Source: Penicillus capitatus
Taxonomy: Eukaryota; Chlorophyta
Reading direction: 5' to 3'
Assembly: GCA_965649825.1 (NCBI GenBank)
Contig: OZ287695.1
Location: 1,302,001-1,366,000, forward strand
DNA: 64,000 nt
A model generated the notes under the pieces. The model saw only the letters and a program-made list of their open reading frames with translations, was not told the DNA's origin and ran no database searches. The stretch's first letter is position 1. Every line of letters starts with the position of its first letter. Position numbers and translations under genes: made by a program. Positions 50,799-62,920 of this stretch are shown here, piece by piece.

Positions 50799-51949
50799 CT
50801 ACAATCCCAGGCGCTTCTTGAAGTCGTCCACCATCAATGCCAGTCCTTCATTCAATGGCACCACGGGCTTCCATCCCAGAACGGTGGAGGATTTAGTGAT
50901 GTCAGGTCGTCTGCACTTGGGATCGTCCGCAGTGTTCTCCTTGTAAACGAGCTTAGACGAGGTGCCCGTTACTTTAATCACCTGCTCTGCCAATTCGAGC
51001 ATCGTGAATTCTCCAGGGTTGCCAACATTGAAAGGACCCATGTGGTCCGAGTCCATAACGGTAACCATGCCCTTGACCAGATCGTCGATGTACTGGAAGG
51101 AACGGGTCTGCTTTCCATCTCCATAAATGGTAATGGGTTCGCCTTTGAGTGCTTGAGACAAGAAGTTACTGACAACACGTCCGTCGTCCAGTGCCATCCG
51201 GGGACCATAGGTATTGAAGATTCGAACAATGCGGACCTCGGTGCCGTGCTCGCGATTGTAATCCATCGTCAACGTTTCGGCCACACGTTTACCTTCATCG
51301 TAGCACGCACGTTCGCCAATGGGGTTCACATTACCCCAATACGCCTCTGTCTGTGGGTGTTCCAAAGGATCCCCATACACCTCGCTCGTGCTCGAGATGA
51401 GGAAGCGTGCTTTAACGCGCTTGGCAAGACCGAGCATATTCATGGTACCCATGAAGCTCGTCTTTACTGTCTTGATGGGATTATACCTGGACGAATCATT
51501 GTTTCCGAAGTGTGAGAGAAAAGAGTGACCACACTTGTAATGCACCGGCGAAGCAGGACAGGCCAAGTGGTAGATCTGGTCGACTTCGAGTAAAATCGGC
51601 TCAACGACGTCATGACGCACAAGTTCAAAATTGGGATTGTCTAGCAAGTGCGCCACGTTGTCCTTGGAACCTGTGAAGAAATTGTCAAGGCAGATGACCT
51701 ACAACACTCAGCTGCATGAGCACGCCGTCATCATCTATGTTCCCGTCAACCTTGTCGCCGCGTCTGATGAGATAGTCGCACAGATGACTTCCGACGAACC
51801 CCGCGCCACCGGTAACGAGCACGCGGTTGGCGTCTGTCCGAGGCTTTGTCTTGATAAGGGTACCATTCGACTCCTACGAACAGACGAACGGACGCCATCT
51901 TAGGAGGCTGGTCATATGCGGTGCTCCCTCCTACTGTTGTCTGCGACAT
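50799..51949 (-). CDS. UXS: UDP-glucuronate decarboxylase / UDP-xylose synthase (UXS), cytosolic type
   Basis: Converts UDP-glucuronate to UDP-xylose with NAD+. Four exons (51949-51886, 51833-51751, 51698-51535, 51486-50799; introns 52, 52 and 48 bp) give 332 aa. Extended SDR motifs: [18 protein letters not shown] (NAD site), [32 protein letters not shown], the catalytic Y-x-x-x-K in [12 protein letters not shown], and [10 protein letters not shown]. No membrane helix precedes the Rossmann fold, so it is a soluble cytosolic isoform rather than a Golgi one. The 48-bp intron is stop-free and in frame, so an unspliced protein would carry a 16-residue insertion. UDP-xylose supplies wall or glycoprotein xylosylation. 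Confidence 0.93.
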
Positions 51950-52136
51950 GATGGCGGCTGCGACAAGGTCGATGTCAAACGACGCTGCTCAGGACAAAGA
52001 CTTCGATGTAACTAGGAACGGAGACGCGCTGCAGAACAACAAGGAATGCAGATGATTCCATGCGGCGCTTCGTTGACGTTAACTTATTAACCGTCGCCTA
52101 TGCGCGACCAGAAAGATTTCAGATCTATTGTGTCAG

Positions 52137-53051
52137 TCAAGATGACTTCGCATACTGCTGCAGCAGTGTCAATGTCGTTCTAGCCGAATCCCATGGACTC
52201 TGCCGAGCAACATCGAATGGCGTTTGTTGCTTGTCATTTCGTGCATGAAGGTCGGCGCCATGGCGAATGAGCAATTCCACCACTTCAAGTCGTCCCCAAT
52301 ACGCAGCCATGTGCAGTGCCGTTGTCCGAGCAAGACTTCGAGCTTGAACATTCGCACCAGATGTTAAGAGGGACTTGCAGATGGCATGGTGTCCCCATCG
52401 AGCTGCCCAGTGCAATGCAGTACATCCAGATTTGTCACGGAAATCGACCGATGCACCGCAGCCGATCAAGAGATTCAGAATGCGAGGGTCGTCTTGATTG
52501 GCAGACATGTGTAAGGGGCTCTGACCACTGACATCCAGAACATCGAAGCTCCACCCTTCACGATTCAGTCGATACAGACCGTCTTCGTCTTTCGCCTTGA
52601 CAGCAGCCGTCATCTGAAGTGCAATGTCACGAGATGGTGTATGCTGAGCAGGAAGCTGGGAAGAAGCTGAAGAGACAGCAGGTGGTGTAGCAGGGGTTTT
52701 TGGCTTTGAACTTCGCCAGAGCCACGAAAAACACCAAGTATACGACGAATCACTGGACGGCGAGTCCTTGACAGCAGGACTGTGGTGCACTGCCTGGGGG
52801 CTCTCAGAGTAGTTTGGGTTTGCTTTCTTCCATTCTTCGATCGCTGTTTTGAGAACTCTATTGGGAATGAGTCGTTTGTCTGTGACGTCGACTCCTGTAC
52901 AAGGACAGGTGTTTTTGCCTTCGTCGAACCAGGATGAAATGGCATGTCTGTCGTAAGTGATGCCAGTCTCGGGTAGGATAACGGGGTCCTCCATGACGCT
53001 CATAGATATCGGACAGCGGAATTCTTCGCGTTCGATGGACATGACGCACAA
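52137..53051 (-). CDS. U-box E3 ubiquitin ligase with ankyrin repeats
   Basis: An intronless frame of 304 aa. N-terminal U-box: EEFRCPISMSVMEDPVILPE then TYDRHAISSWFDEGKNTCP and LIPNRVLKTAIEEW. A Ser/Pro linker follows. Three to four ankyrin repeats occupy residues about 170-300, including SGQSPLHMSANQDDPRILNL, KSGCTALHWAARWGHHAICK and RTTALHMAAYWGRLEVVELL. A U-box binds E2 and confers ligase activity; the ankyrins should select the substrate, which is unknown. The order U-box then ankyrin differs from the ankyrin-first XBAT type. No targeting signal is seen. It starts with MCVMSIE; a start at the internal Met is equally possible. Confidence 0.9.
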   Translation of the reverse strand: MCVMSIEREEFRCPISMSVMEDPVILPETGITYDRHAISSWFDEGKNTCPCTGVDVTDKRLIPNRVLKTAIEEWKKANPNYSESPQAVHHSPAVKDSPSSDSSYTWCFSWLWRSSKPKTPATPPAVSSASSQLPAQHTPSRDIALQMTAAVKAKDEDGLYRLNREGWSFDVLDVSGQSPLHMSANQDDPRILNLLIGCGASVDFRDKSGCTALHWAARWGHHAICKSLLTSGANVQARSLARTTALHMAAYWGRLEVVELLIRHGADLHARNDKQQTPFDVARQSPWDSARTTLTLLQQYAKSS

Positions 53052-54703
53052 GTCAGCTGAACAATGGCTAAGTCAGAGATGGCATAAAAACTCGGTAACC
53101 GTACACGCACTGGAATCAAAACTGCCTTCGATAAAGCCGCATTATCGGTCACACTGCGAACCTACTGTCACATCATAGCAGCACATTAATAACGCAGATG
53201 TACAAGCTTTGAACAGAGGCGGGGACATACGCGTTGCGTCATGTTGTCGATGGAGATTGGAGGCGACAGCGCGGAACGCGTTGACTGACATGCTGCTGTG
53301 GAGATACAAATGGCGTCTTCGGCATTTGAATCGTCGGCAGTCTGACCGACGCGAATGGCCATTAAACCCAGCGAAGATCTCGAATAACAGCAGAACGTGT
53401 TTTAGAGTTCTCTGTTCCAACATCGCTTCTTGAGAGGCACGCGAATGGATTGCTATTAAATCGGTAAAAGAAGTGGAGCAGTGTGAGAATGTATGGAGTG
53501 TCAGCTTGCTATCGATCATTGTGTAGCACTCCAGTTCGTTTGCTGCTTCCTTGGATCAAGGAAACGTGGATTCACAGGCAACGACGATAGTGTAGATTCG
53601 GACGAAAAGCAAAGGCAATGTTGTGGACAAGAGATGACAACATTGAGTGATCAGCGCAAACGGAATAACTGACATCAGACGCATCGGAACCCATCTTTGC
53701 AGTTTTCTTGATCGTGATACCGCAAACTGAATAGAAACGCTGTGCATAGCAGCATAGATGAAGAATCGGTGTGAACGACTTATGTGGAATGACAATCGGA
53801 ATGATCTAACGATCAGCCATCAGAGCAACCAGATGCCCGTTACAGATGAAACTGTTTTCGGGCGGGAAACCGTGTCAATTTACCATGATCGCGAGACACA
53901 GAACGACAGCGTAAAGACAAATAAACGATTCGCCAGAGAATTTTTTTTCGTTTGATCATCGGATCAATCGACACGTTCGTTGGCGGATCGACGATGATCA
54001 GGATCCACAGAATTCCATCTCATGCATATCGCGCCCATGGATGACTCGTATGCGACAGATCGACGATGATCCTTTAGGACTGCACGATACGGAACAAGGG
54101 TCTAGATTTCTCACTTCAGTGTGGATGAGCGAGATTCGTGTCAAGAATAGAGTGTTGATGTGAGGTGTGCTGAGGCGACAGGCGTCAATGTGACAGAAAG
54201 GTATGTTAATTTTCCAGATGCGGTTCAGTGACGTGACAGGTAATATGGAGTCCATTGAGCCACAGTGATAATTAGCTAAAACCTGGAGGACCAGAGGATC
54301 CACTAGCTACGAGTGTACATTCATCTTCCATCTCTCTATACGGATGCGAAGCAACCCGAACTCTCCTTGACTCGGATCTACTTTCAGAAACATTCGGTGC
54401 TTAGATGGAAAACACATTCATTATTCCTCCAATAGCGTTTGCTTGAACATCGCATGCGTTTTGGCAGATATAAAGTCCCTACTAGAGAAGAGATGCATTT
54501 GAATGAACCAAAGGTCACCGGCCTGGATCGTGTCGTTTATCGCTCCCGACGCAACGACAAGGCATTTTCCAATGATCGCACTGACTTTGGGGATGTTCGA
54601 GAATGGATATGACGCATTTCACCTGAGATCAGGAATGCTTCCAGCAACAGACACATTTACATGACAAAAGAATACTCAAGTCTTTTCATCGCTCAGTTGA
54701 ATC
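53052..54703. other. 1.65-kb region without a supported gene
   Basis: Minus-strand frames at 53519-53142 and 54303-53998 are over 100 aa but show no recognisable domain, helix pattern or good splice partners. The region separates the U-box gene from the 3' end of the K+ channel gene (both minus strand), so it contains the U-box promoter. A T-run occurs near 53941-53948. No RNA gene is seen. Confidence 0.35.
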
Positions 54704-57700
54704 TCATGCGCATCCGTCTCGAAGAATGTAAACTTTGTCGGATGACAAGAGGAGCTCATCTGCCGGCGGATTTGTGACGACGTAGTGTAGCCTCCAGGCA
54801 GGATTCTCCACTTTCCTTCGATAGAGACCCAAAGGAATCACACATTTTCTCAAGGACAGGTCCTGAAAGAGTTCTGAGTATGTTCGACCGACAAAGGGCT
54901 CCGGAACATCGATCTGCACGAGCATCAGTCCTCGGTCTTCCTTGAAAAGCTCTTCCATCAGCGAAACCAGTAATCCCTATCGCCGATCATTGAACTGCAC
55001 GTTTGAAACAGGGAGACGACAGACCTTGTTCAGAAAGCAGTGGCTGGCAAAAGTACTCATGACTGTCGGAACAAGAACTCTGCCAGCAGCAAAGAAAGAG
55101 TTCGCCTGCCACTCTGTCATGCCTTCTTCCCTCAACGCTCTGAGCTGGTTCTGTCGCAGAAGCCAACTCTCCCTAGGCTTCTTTCCCCTTTCCCTTCTTC
55201 GATTCTCTGTTGTCTGTCTGCCGAGGACTTTCTGCACAGAAGACTCCTATTTGTGTGGGTAAGAGATATCAGAAGGAGTAAACTTGGCGAATCAGGATTC
55301 CAGTATTGAGGAACCGAAGGGAGGATGTGTGACAGAGCTCCACTACAGAGTGCAAGGCGGAAGGAACGGTGTAAGCGGTCAGTAGTGCTTCTGAATCTGT
55401 TAGTACTGCACTCTCCACAGCAATGGAGGCATCTGTCGGTCGTTCTGCACAGGAGACATACAGCATTGCCCTGTGAGATGCATGTCCATTCATGGCATCG
55501 AAACCATCAGATGTGCTTACATGGACTGAGGGATTCCTGCTTTGTCGAGGAATGCCTTGTCAGTTGGCGATCCTTCCACGAAGAAGACATTCTTGGTTGC
55601 CATCAATTCATTGTAGTCGTCGAAATCTCTTGAGCTGTAGACAAGTGTCACAGGGACTTCAGCCACACGACGTAGCTCGGTCACAAAGGGCAGGAAACTG
55701 TCCGCAGCACCACACAGGACAATGTGGCCAGAGACGTCGAGATCCCGTTCGCTCGGCCTCCCATTCTGCAAACAATATCTCAGTGGACGCAGAAGGTCAG
55801 ATTCCTTGAGATAGGACCTTTGCCTTGGACTTCCTCTTTGGCAGACCGTTTTTGATGCCTTCTCCATTGCCAAGTAAGGCGCCACTGAAAAAGAGATGCA
55901 CATAAGAAGGCGGGCGTCGTTCAAGACACTCTACTTTGCTACAGAGAGCTTTGAGGCATCGATGGGAGATGGACTTCTTTTTGCCATCCGACGGAATTGC
56001 TCCACAGGAACGCAAGGCAAATCATCTGCATCAATGCTCTCGCTCTCAAACTCGCCTACAGGACATGAACGTCGAGGCGAATCTCTCGATCTATGGCTAT
56101 ACCATCATAGATGGGTATGCAGTCGTACTCATCGAACAAAGCATTCTCTTCGGTGGCCAATTGCGTCGATTCGTTCAGGGGATGGCTGACGAATGGGACA
56201 GTCATGGCGTTATTCGCTTCCTCCTGTGATTTCGCCAAGAGGACCAGAGTGTCCGATGCCTTGATGAGTTGCCTGGAAGGATTCAGCTTAAACGCTGTGC
56301 CTCTTCTGATACCTAAAAACAGCTTCCTGAACAAAAGCACCTTTACTTTTCCCACCTAATGCAACGATCTGAAACGATCGACTGAGAAACTCCACGACTT
56401 CGATGAAGAACTGATCGACGAAGGATGGACCAGGTATTGCTTCGTAGATATGATAGGCGCATCCGTTGACATAGGATCGCAGCCATTCCCTTCCAGCCAA
56501 TGTCGACAGCTGCGATTTGAAGTCCGAGACGTGTGAGATCCTCAAGAGGTTTCCCAGAAGCACGGAAGCACCCGGACACAAACAGCTCAGGACCAGCAAT
56601 CGATGCCGGATACTCTCAAGACTGATGATCACATCATTGTTCCCATCCAGAAAGGGCATCACTCTTGCGATAGAGGACGATCGAAGCACCTGGGTTAAAA
56701 CTGTCTGCCGTGTCAGAAGGTGCAAAAGTGAGAGACTTGAACATAGAGAGGGTTGGATTTTGTGTAAGCCTTAATCGACCACACTTGGAACATGATATTC
56801 AGGTCTTCTTGCTCGTCGTTTGCAGAGGCTCTGTCTGCCAAGAGAAAAATCGCCTCTGCTCGGTGCGCGTGGCAAAGTTTCAAGTCTGTTTCTGTCAACA
56901 CCGTTCCTTGGATACAGGCCAGTCTGTTCTCGTTGGCATCCTGGCGACATACGTAGGACGGATTCTTTTGCACAGAAATCGATGGGTGTACTTGAAAAGC
57001 TCGAAGTTCTGTCGAGAACGGTTTCTTGCTGAGACAGACCATTCTCAGGTCGTGATACTTGTGACAGAGAGAATCCAGAAAGAACTCTGTGTAGAAGTCA
57101 GAAAACGCACGAACGTCCAGAAGGTTTTTGGAAACGAGCACAAAGGCTCGATTGGATCGTGGTATGTGACCCAGAATTGTTCGCCGTGCCGTGAATTCTT
57201 CATAGACTTGGGTGGCTCTGACAGGAATCAATACAACTCCGAGGGCCATCAAAGAAAGCACCACTACTTTACCAAACACCGTTGTTGCCACGACATCTCC
57301 ATAACCGACGGTCGTCAGGGTCACCATGACGAAATACAACGCTGTGTGCCACGGCATCTTTTCGACAAGATGAATGACAGAGGCCCCAGTGAAAAGCAGA
57401 ATAGCAATAGAGGCGAAGAGTTGGACGATTCGAACGGTCAAGGCACCGGAAGAGAGTGCAGACGTTGTAAGGTGTTGAATGTTGGACAGGTTCACGGCAA
57501 TCACACACAGACGCAGCACACGCATCGTCCTGGACAGTTGTGGTTTATTGCATGGATGTGAAATGCCAGGAGAGACCTGAAGATGCGAAACCATTGGAGA
57601 TTGAGTCCGACAGAAATTCTCAGCGCGTGAAAGACGGGTTCCAGCATTTGAGGGGCGAAGGACATGAGATCAATGAGGTTCAGCATCGAGAAGACAGCTT

Positions 57701-58400
57701 TGATTCGATCATCTGCTGCCTGTCACGCATCGCATGATCTCATACGAGGAAGAAGACATTGGCTATGTATGCGCACCGCGATTCTCAAAACGTAATCGAT
57801 GGCGAAGAAGCAACTGAGTGCAAGATCCAGATTGTAACGCACACTGCCTCTCTGCGGAATGCTGTAGGTGCTCCAGACATAGAGCACCACGAACAGCAAA
57901 CTGCTGAAGAGCTGCAAGGCCTGAATCGTTGTGATGATCGTAGGATTTCGGCCCATGCGTTGAACGTCCAGTACAAATTCGATCCATGCCTAAGGCATCG
58001 GCCTCTCGGCGAATTCTTAGGCGACATTGCTTGCCTCTTTAAGGTCTGATGTCTTCTTGTTTTTCTTGGACTTCGATCGGCGCGGGACGGACTGGAAAAC
58101 CGGATCGGAACTCGAGGCGAAGAGTAGGGGGAAGTGAATTCGGCGTAGGAGAGGCGGTAGACGACGTTCGATGCGATGTGGGACAGTGCAAGGACGATTC
58201 CGATCGAAACGGCTCGAGAAAAGAGCGTGATGGCATAATCGCGTGGCGAACATGATCGATCATCGAGACGCGATGACGACTCGATCCGTGACAATCGGCG
58301 AGAGAACAGAGAAGTCGATCGACGATGACACGGAAACGCAGTTTCGCGAGATCCTGTCACGTTTCGTACTCCATCGCATCATGTTTCTTGCAGCTGAATG
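54704..58400 (-). CDS. Slo/BK-type K+ channel with tandem RCK domains
   Basis: Multi-exon gene; the 5' limit is approximate. N-terminal exons (about 58400-57510) encode hydrophobic segments: a first helix ITLFSRAVSIGIVLALS, then LQLFSSLLFVVLYVWSTY, FFAIDYVLRIAVRI, and an S3/S4-like LLNLIDLMSFAPQMLE region. The pore exon (57594-56713 frame) has TLTTVGYGDV (57324 to 57295), the K+ filter TVGYGD, followed by RCK1 (ALFV/ IPRSNRAFVLVSKN ... ETDLKLCHAHRAEAIFLLAD). RCK1 continues in 56725-56343; RCK2 starts with SGHIVLCGA near 55740. The C-terminus has FFAAGRVLVPTVMSTF, EPFVGRTYSELFQDLSL and HYVVTNPPADELLLSSDKVY. This is the animal Slo architecture. S4 shows few Arg, so voltage sensing may be weak. 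Not every exon join was verified. Confidence 0.85.
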
Positions 58401-58583
58401 AGAATCTGTCGCAGAGAGCCTTGGTGAATGAAAACAAATGCGAGACATCAAGCAAACATGCATGAAGGGATGTCAAATCATCGGGCTGAGTGACGATGCC
58501 TTTAGATCATCGGTGGTTTCGATGCTGTTTCGGATGCAGACAATCATCATGTTCTGCCATCTCGTACAGAAGAGTTCCCCGAA

Positions 58584-59830
58584 ATGATGCATACACGGCA
58601 AAGCGCTCAGAACGATTGCCCTGCGGAAAATATCGTGCATAATACAAGAAAGGACACACCCCTGTCACTGTCGGAGCTGCATTGGATCACAAGGCAGCTC
58701 TCCGAAAATCACTCAGTACTCAAAACCGACTCCGTTACTGAAGATCGACGCTCTCCAGTCGGTCAAACGCCAGGCAGCGATACATCTTGGCAGTTGCACC
58801 ATGCAGTGGCGAAATACAAGAAAGCGAAGAGGTCATGCTTTAAAACCACTGGAGCGTTTGAGAGTCTATCGCTGAGAGATTAGGTTGTTGGGTGGCCAAG
58901 TGCATCGTGGGGGTCATCTGGGACAGTTGCTGTCGAAAGAGAAGTCTAAGAACAGAAAACTCGTTGGCATGCTACGACTGTTTGAGACCAAAGTGACGGA
59001 ACAGCTGCATTCTCTGAAACAGAAATTCGAAAACGCCAAGGCCGAAAATCAGAGACTCGATACAGTCCATCATCACCTCTCTCATACCAGACGGTTCTTT
59101 ACAGTATCTATGTTAGGAGCTCCGCACTTCAGAGCTGGAGAAAATGAGCATTCTCGCTGAAGTCCATCGTCTAAGGGATTCTGTTCGGAGCAGAGATGGG
59201 AAGAAGGTGCAGAGATCAGAAAAGTGAAAAGTTTGCTTCGGCTCGGACACTTCGTGACAAAACGGGACGACTGTTTGCAGCTTTGATCACATGAAGAGCG
59301 CGGATTGGAAGATTGATGTTGTCAAGAATGGTTGCGACGTTCTCCAAGAGCTGGTGGAACTCCTGCAGGAACAGAATCGCTGTCAGGAGAAGGCAACTGT
59401 TCATGAATTGGATGCAGCGACGCAGACAGATCCTCGACATGCGGAAACTGGACACTTTGCTGAGAACGACGTGCTTCAGGATGCAGCCACGCAGACGATC
59501 GACAATCAGGATGTCAAATCCAGGTTGATGATTGACAGATTGACAGTGCCCGTGAGCGAAATCAAGGAACAGATGTCACATCCAGGCATAGATTCCGATG
59601 TCAACTCCTCTTTGCAAAGGCACATACGAAAGAATGCTGCGTTGTTTCTGATCCTCTCTGTTCAGAGATCGACGCGATGGTTGGAAGGAATCAATGAATG
59701 AAGTCAGAAGCTTGATGTACATGCAGAACCGTGTCCTTCATCTTGATCGCACTCTGGAGCGCATGGATCGAGAACTGCAGCAAGAACGGAATGAGGTCAT
59801 CAAGCTCTGCCGCGAGAATCTCCGTCTGAC
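58584..59830 (+). CDS. coiled-coil protein, 3' end unresolved
   Basis: At least four exons. The first (from 58584) is joined by a 53-bp intron to GGHLGQLLSKEKSKNRKLVG, then LFETKVTEQLHSLKQKFENA, RTSELEKMSILAEVHRLRD, and NGCDVLQELVELLQEQNRCQ. A later part has EVRSLMYMQNRVLHLDRTLE and RELQQERNEVIKLCRENLRL. Repeated ATQTDP/ATQTID segments stand out around 59417 and 59490. I could not connect the frames cleanly near 59600-59700, nor place the stop. Unknown function; the coiled coil suggests a structural or cytoskeletal role. It diverges from the K+ channel gene. Confidence 0.55.
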
Positions 59831-60115
59831 ACGATGCTCAGTATTTACACCTAAAGTCCCTGTGACCCTTCCCGAAACCAAAAATCAAGTTTGCTATCAT
59901 CCTCCTCCATCGATGCATTCTATTGCGCATGTTACCATTGTAGGACACACAGACAGACTTATCGGTGGGGACAGTCGTGTTAGATTCGTGGGAGTTGCCG
60001 TCATCAGTGGGCAGCCTTTCTGGCACAGAGGCGACGACAGAGGACCGTTTTTGACGAAAGAACTCAAAAGCGTCGGACTATACCCCTCAACAGTGTTGGA
60101 GATCATGTTGCGTTT

Positions 60116-60940
60116 TCATGGCGATTTTGCAACCACTAGCGTCAGGTCTGTATCGCACACGATCTCTCCGTTGACATAAGCTTCTCCGTGAGCCTTGATC
60201 ACTCCAAACCTCAGATTCTTCTTTGTGATGTCCACTTTCATCATCTACAACCATTCATGTCTCGTATGTCTATACTTGATCACATTGATCATGTACGAGC
60301 GTATCTCCTGGAACGACAGGCTTACGAAATCTGCAATTCTCAATGCCTCCAAAAAAGAAGTTCTGCTTCGCGCCCTCATCCATCTCTTTCAACAACAAGA
60401 TCCCGGCCAACTGGGCCAATGCTTCAACTTGCAGGACACCTTGAGCAACAGACCTCACCGTCACTGGGATCGTAGCAGAGCACTCCAGTATTTTTTACCT
60501 GGCATAATCGCACGATCTGGAAAATGCCCTGTGAAGAAGTTATCATTGATCGTCACATTCTTAAGGCCCACAATCGACTTCTCCTCCATCTGCGTCACTC
60601 GATCGACCATAAGAAACGGATATCTAACAGCATCGTGTCGATGGATGGAAAGCGATCGGAACTCAATATGTCATGTATCAGTGTACCTGTGAGGAAGGGT
60701 GCTCCTGATGTCCTCTATCGTCATGACAGCAGGCGCTGTCGGATCGAGCAACGTCGTTTTTTCTGCGATCGTCGTTTCGACTTTTTGTGATGAGACCTTT
60801 AGGGCGCGTCGATTGCGGACGACATCCGTTCGAGCTGGACGGATCGATCGAGGATTTCCGAAAGCGGCGATCGTCGATCGGCGCAGACAGACTTGCGACA
60901 GATGCAGACGCTTTATCATTTTGCAAGCGCACGAACACAC
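60116..60940 (-). CDS. FABZ: FabZ, 3-hydroxyacyl-ACP dehydratase (plastid)
   Basis: Dehydrates 3-hydroxyacyl-ACP in type II fatty-acid synthesis. Four exons (60940-60687, 60623-60499, 60439-60297, 60244-60116; introns 63, 59 and 52 bp) give 216 aa. The core: [20 protein letters not shown] with the catalytic-loop HRYPFL, the [20 protein letters not shown] block with Asn-Phe-Phe-x-[16 protein letters not shown] with the catalytic Glu, and the ending [19 protein letters not shown]. About 70 N-terminal residues are basic and look like a simple transit peptide. The FabZ exons are split so finely that no single frame reveals the enzyme. The start lies 17 bp downstream of the P450 stop on the same strand. 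Confidence 0.92.
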
Positions 60941-60957
60941 ATCGCATGCATATCAGC

Positions 60958-62898
60958 TCATCGTTGCCTAACGGTCATATACAGTCCTTCTGTCGTATGA
61001 ATCGTCGCTCCCGTCGTCAATCCGATAGTTTGATTCGGCACAAGACGAAAATCGAATGCTCTCACAATCAAGGCCAGAGCAATCACAGCTTCCATCATGG
61101 CAAACTGATCTCCGATACACTTACGAGGACCTCCACTGAATGGAATGAACCTAAAAGCGCCATCGACCACCAACACAAACATCATATTCTTCCTCTGACC
61201 TGTACTCCGTGTTCGATTCGTTCGGGAGGGGTTTATCCGTCGGAAACCTTTCCGGAATGAAAGACTCTGGATCATCCCAAACATCTGGCGAATGATGAAT
61301 GTTGTATATTGAGAGAAGCACATTCTGTCGTCGCGGAACCTACGATTCGATATCAGCGGATCGCAAAAGAGTGCATCGATTGTCTCGCACTTTGATGCCT
61401 CCTGGCAGTTCGTGTTCAAGAAGGGCACGTCGAATGAGAACAGGAGGATGCGGATAGAGCCGCAGACTCTCACAGAGGCAGCTCGCGATGTACCTTAGCT
61501 TCTGGTAATCTGCCACATCCATCTCTTCCCTCTCGCCCATTACACTCTCTACTTCTTCCTGTCACATCGCATCAGCATGAGATTAGTGTGAGAGTCTCAT
61601 ACTTGGCATTTTTTCATCTTTGCTGGGTTTTGGACAAGGAGATACAGTGTCCATGTCAACGCAGAGGCAGTGGTTTCGTGTCCGGCCACCAGCATAGAGA
61701 GCAGGTCATCTCTGAGTTGCTTTGCTGTCACTTCTTCTCTCGAAGCTAGCAAGAATCTCAGAATGCTTGGATCGCTCTCGTCCAAGAACTCATCGGTAAA
61801 CGATGTCGCTTTTCCTTCTCTCTCCACCATTTCCTTGCATTTTTCGATGAGTTCTTCTGTCGTTCTCCGTATTCGACGAACAGCTGCTGATGCCCTTCTC
61901 TGACGTGGCAGGATCCATGAAGACAATGGAATCTTCCACAGGGGCAGCAGTTCCGTTGCACGCTGCTCTGTCTCTTTGAGTGATGTATAAACTGCTTGAA
62001 TGAGATCACTGTCCGTCTTCAGCGCATCAAAATCATAATTGAACAGAGCTTTGCCCACGACATCCAAAGTCAACTGTGAAAAACACCCTTCCATATCGAT
62101 CGCTCCTTCCCTCTCTGCCACTGTTCTCAGTTTCTCCATCAAATGTCGCGTCGTTGGGACATGAACGCGGCCAATCATCTCATTGAGAAAAGTCCTGACG
62201 ATAGGAGGTGCACAAACGAACAAAAGTGATGTGACGGGTTGGACTTGTGAAAGGCTGGATTGACAGCACGTCTGCGAAGACGCCAGGACTCCCCTCCCGC
62301 CACAGCAAACCCATCTCCAAAGAGAAATCGACTCACCTCTGCCACCAATCCTTTGCTGTAGCAATTCTTTCTTGGATTGTCTGATGTTTGCAAGACAAAT
62401 TTCGCAGCTTCCGGAGAGGAGATCACCAGAAAACTCGAAACAGGTCCTGTCGGCAGCAGGTAAACGGGTCCACTCTCCAACATCCACTTGTACAATGCCT
62501 TAAATAAAGCACCTCCAAGCAACTCCTGGATATCTGTAGGCGTTGCTGAGACAACGGGGATATCCTAAGAGCAATGGAACAGGGGCGCTCATCTGGAGGT
62601 ACCCTTACCGATTCGCCTCCCCACAAACGTCCGAGCTGTGTCAGCCATCCGGGACTGATGCGTGACTTTCCTGCCCCGGATGCATCGATGCTCTTGCCCT
62701 CTGTCGTAAAAGCTACCTAGAATAGTGTTTGTCTTGCAAAGATACAAAGGTCGTGCGATCGACGTCGAGATCGGGTGTCTCTTCGATTGAGGTGCGGGTC
62801 CGAATGCAACGCTTACGCCATCTCGGTGCGATGACGCGTTTCGATCGCGAATGCGTTTCGACGAGAGACCATCGTCGTGATGGGATCGAGATCTGCAT
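60958..62898 (-). CDS. CYP97: cytochrome P450, CYP97-like carotenoid hydroxylase
   Basis: Seven exons (62898-62764, 62716-62609, 62564-62245, 62194-61603, 61558-61391, 61339-61200, 61150-60958; introns 47, 44, 50, 44, 51 and 49 bp) give 551 aa. CYP97 hallmarks: [72 protein letters not shown]-helix [15 protein letters not shown]; ExxR in [16 protein letters not shown]; heme loop [17 protein letters not shown] with Cys ligand. CYP97 enzymes hydroxylate carotene rings in plastids. The N-terminus is short and Arg-rich, fitting a transit peptide. Family clan A/B/C within CYP97 cannot be decided by eye. Confidence 0.92.
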
Positions 62899-62920
62899 CG
62901 CTGTCACACAATATGTCCAA

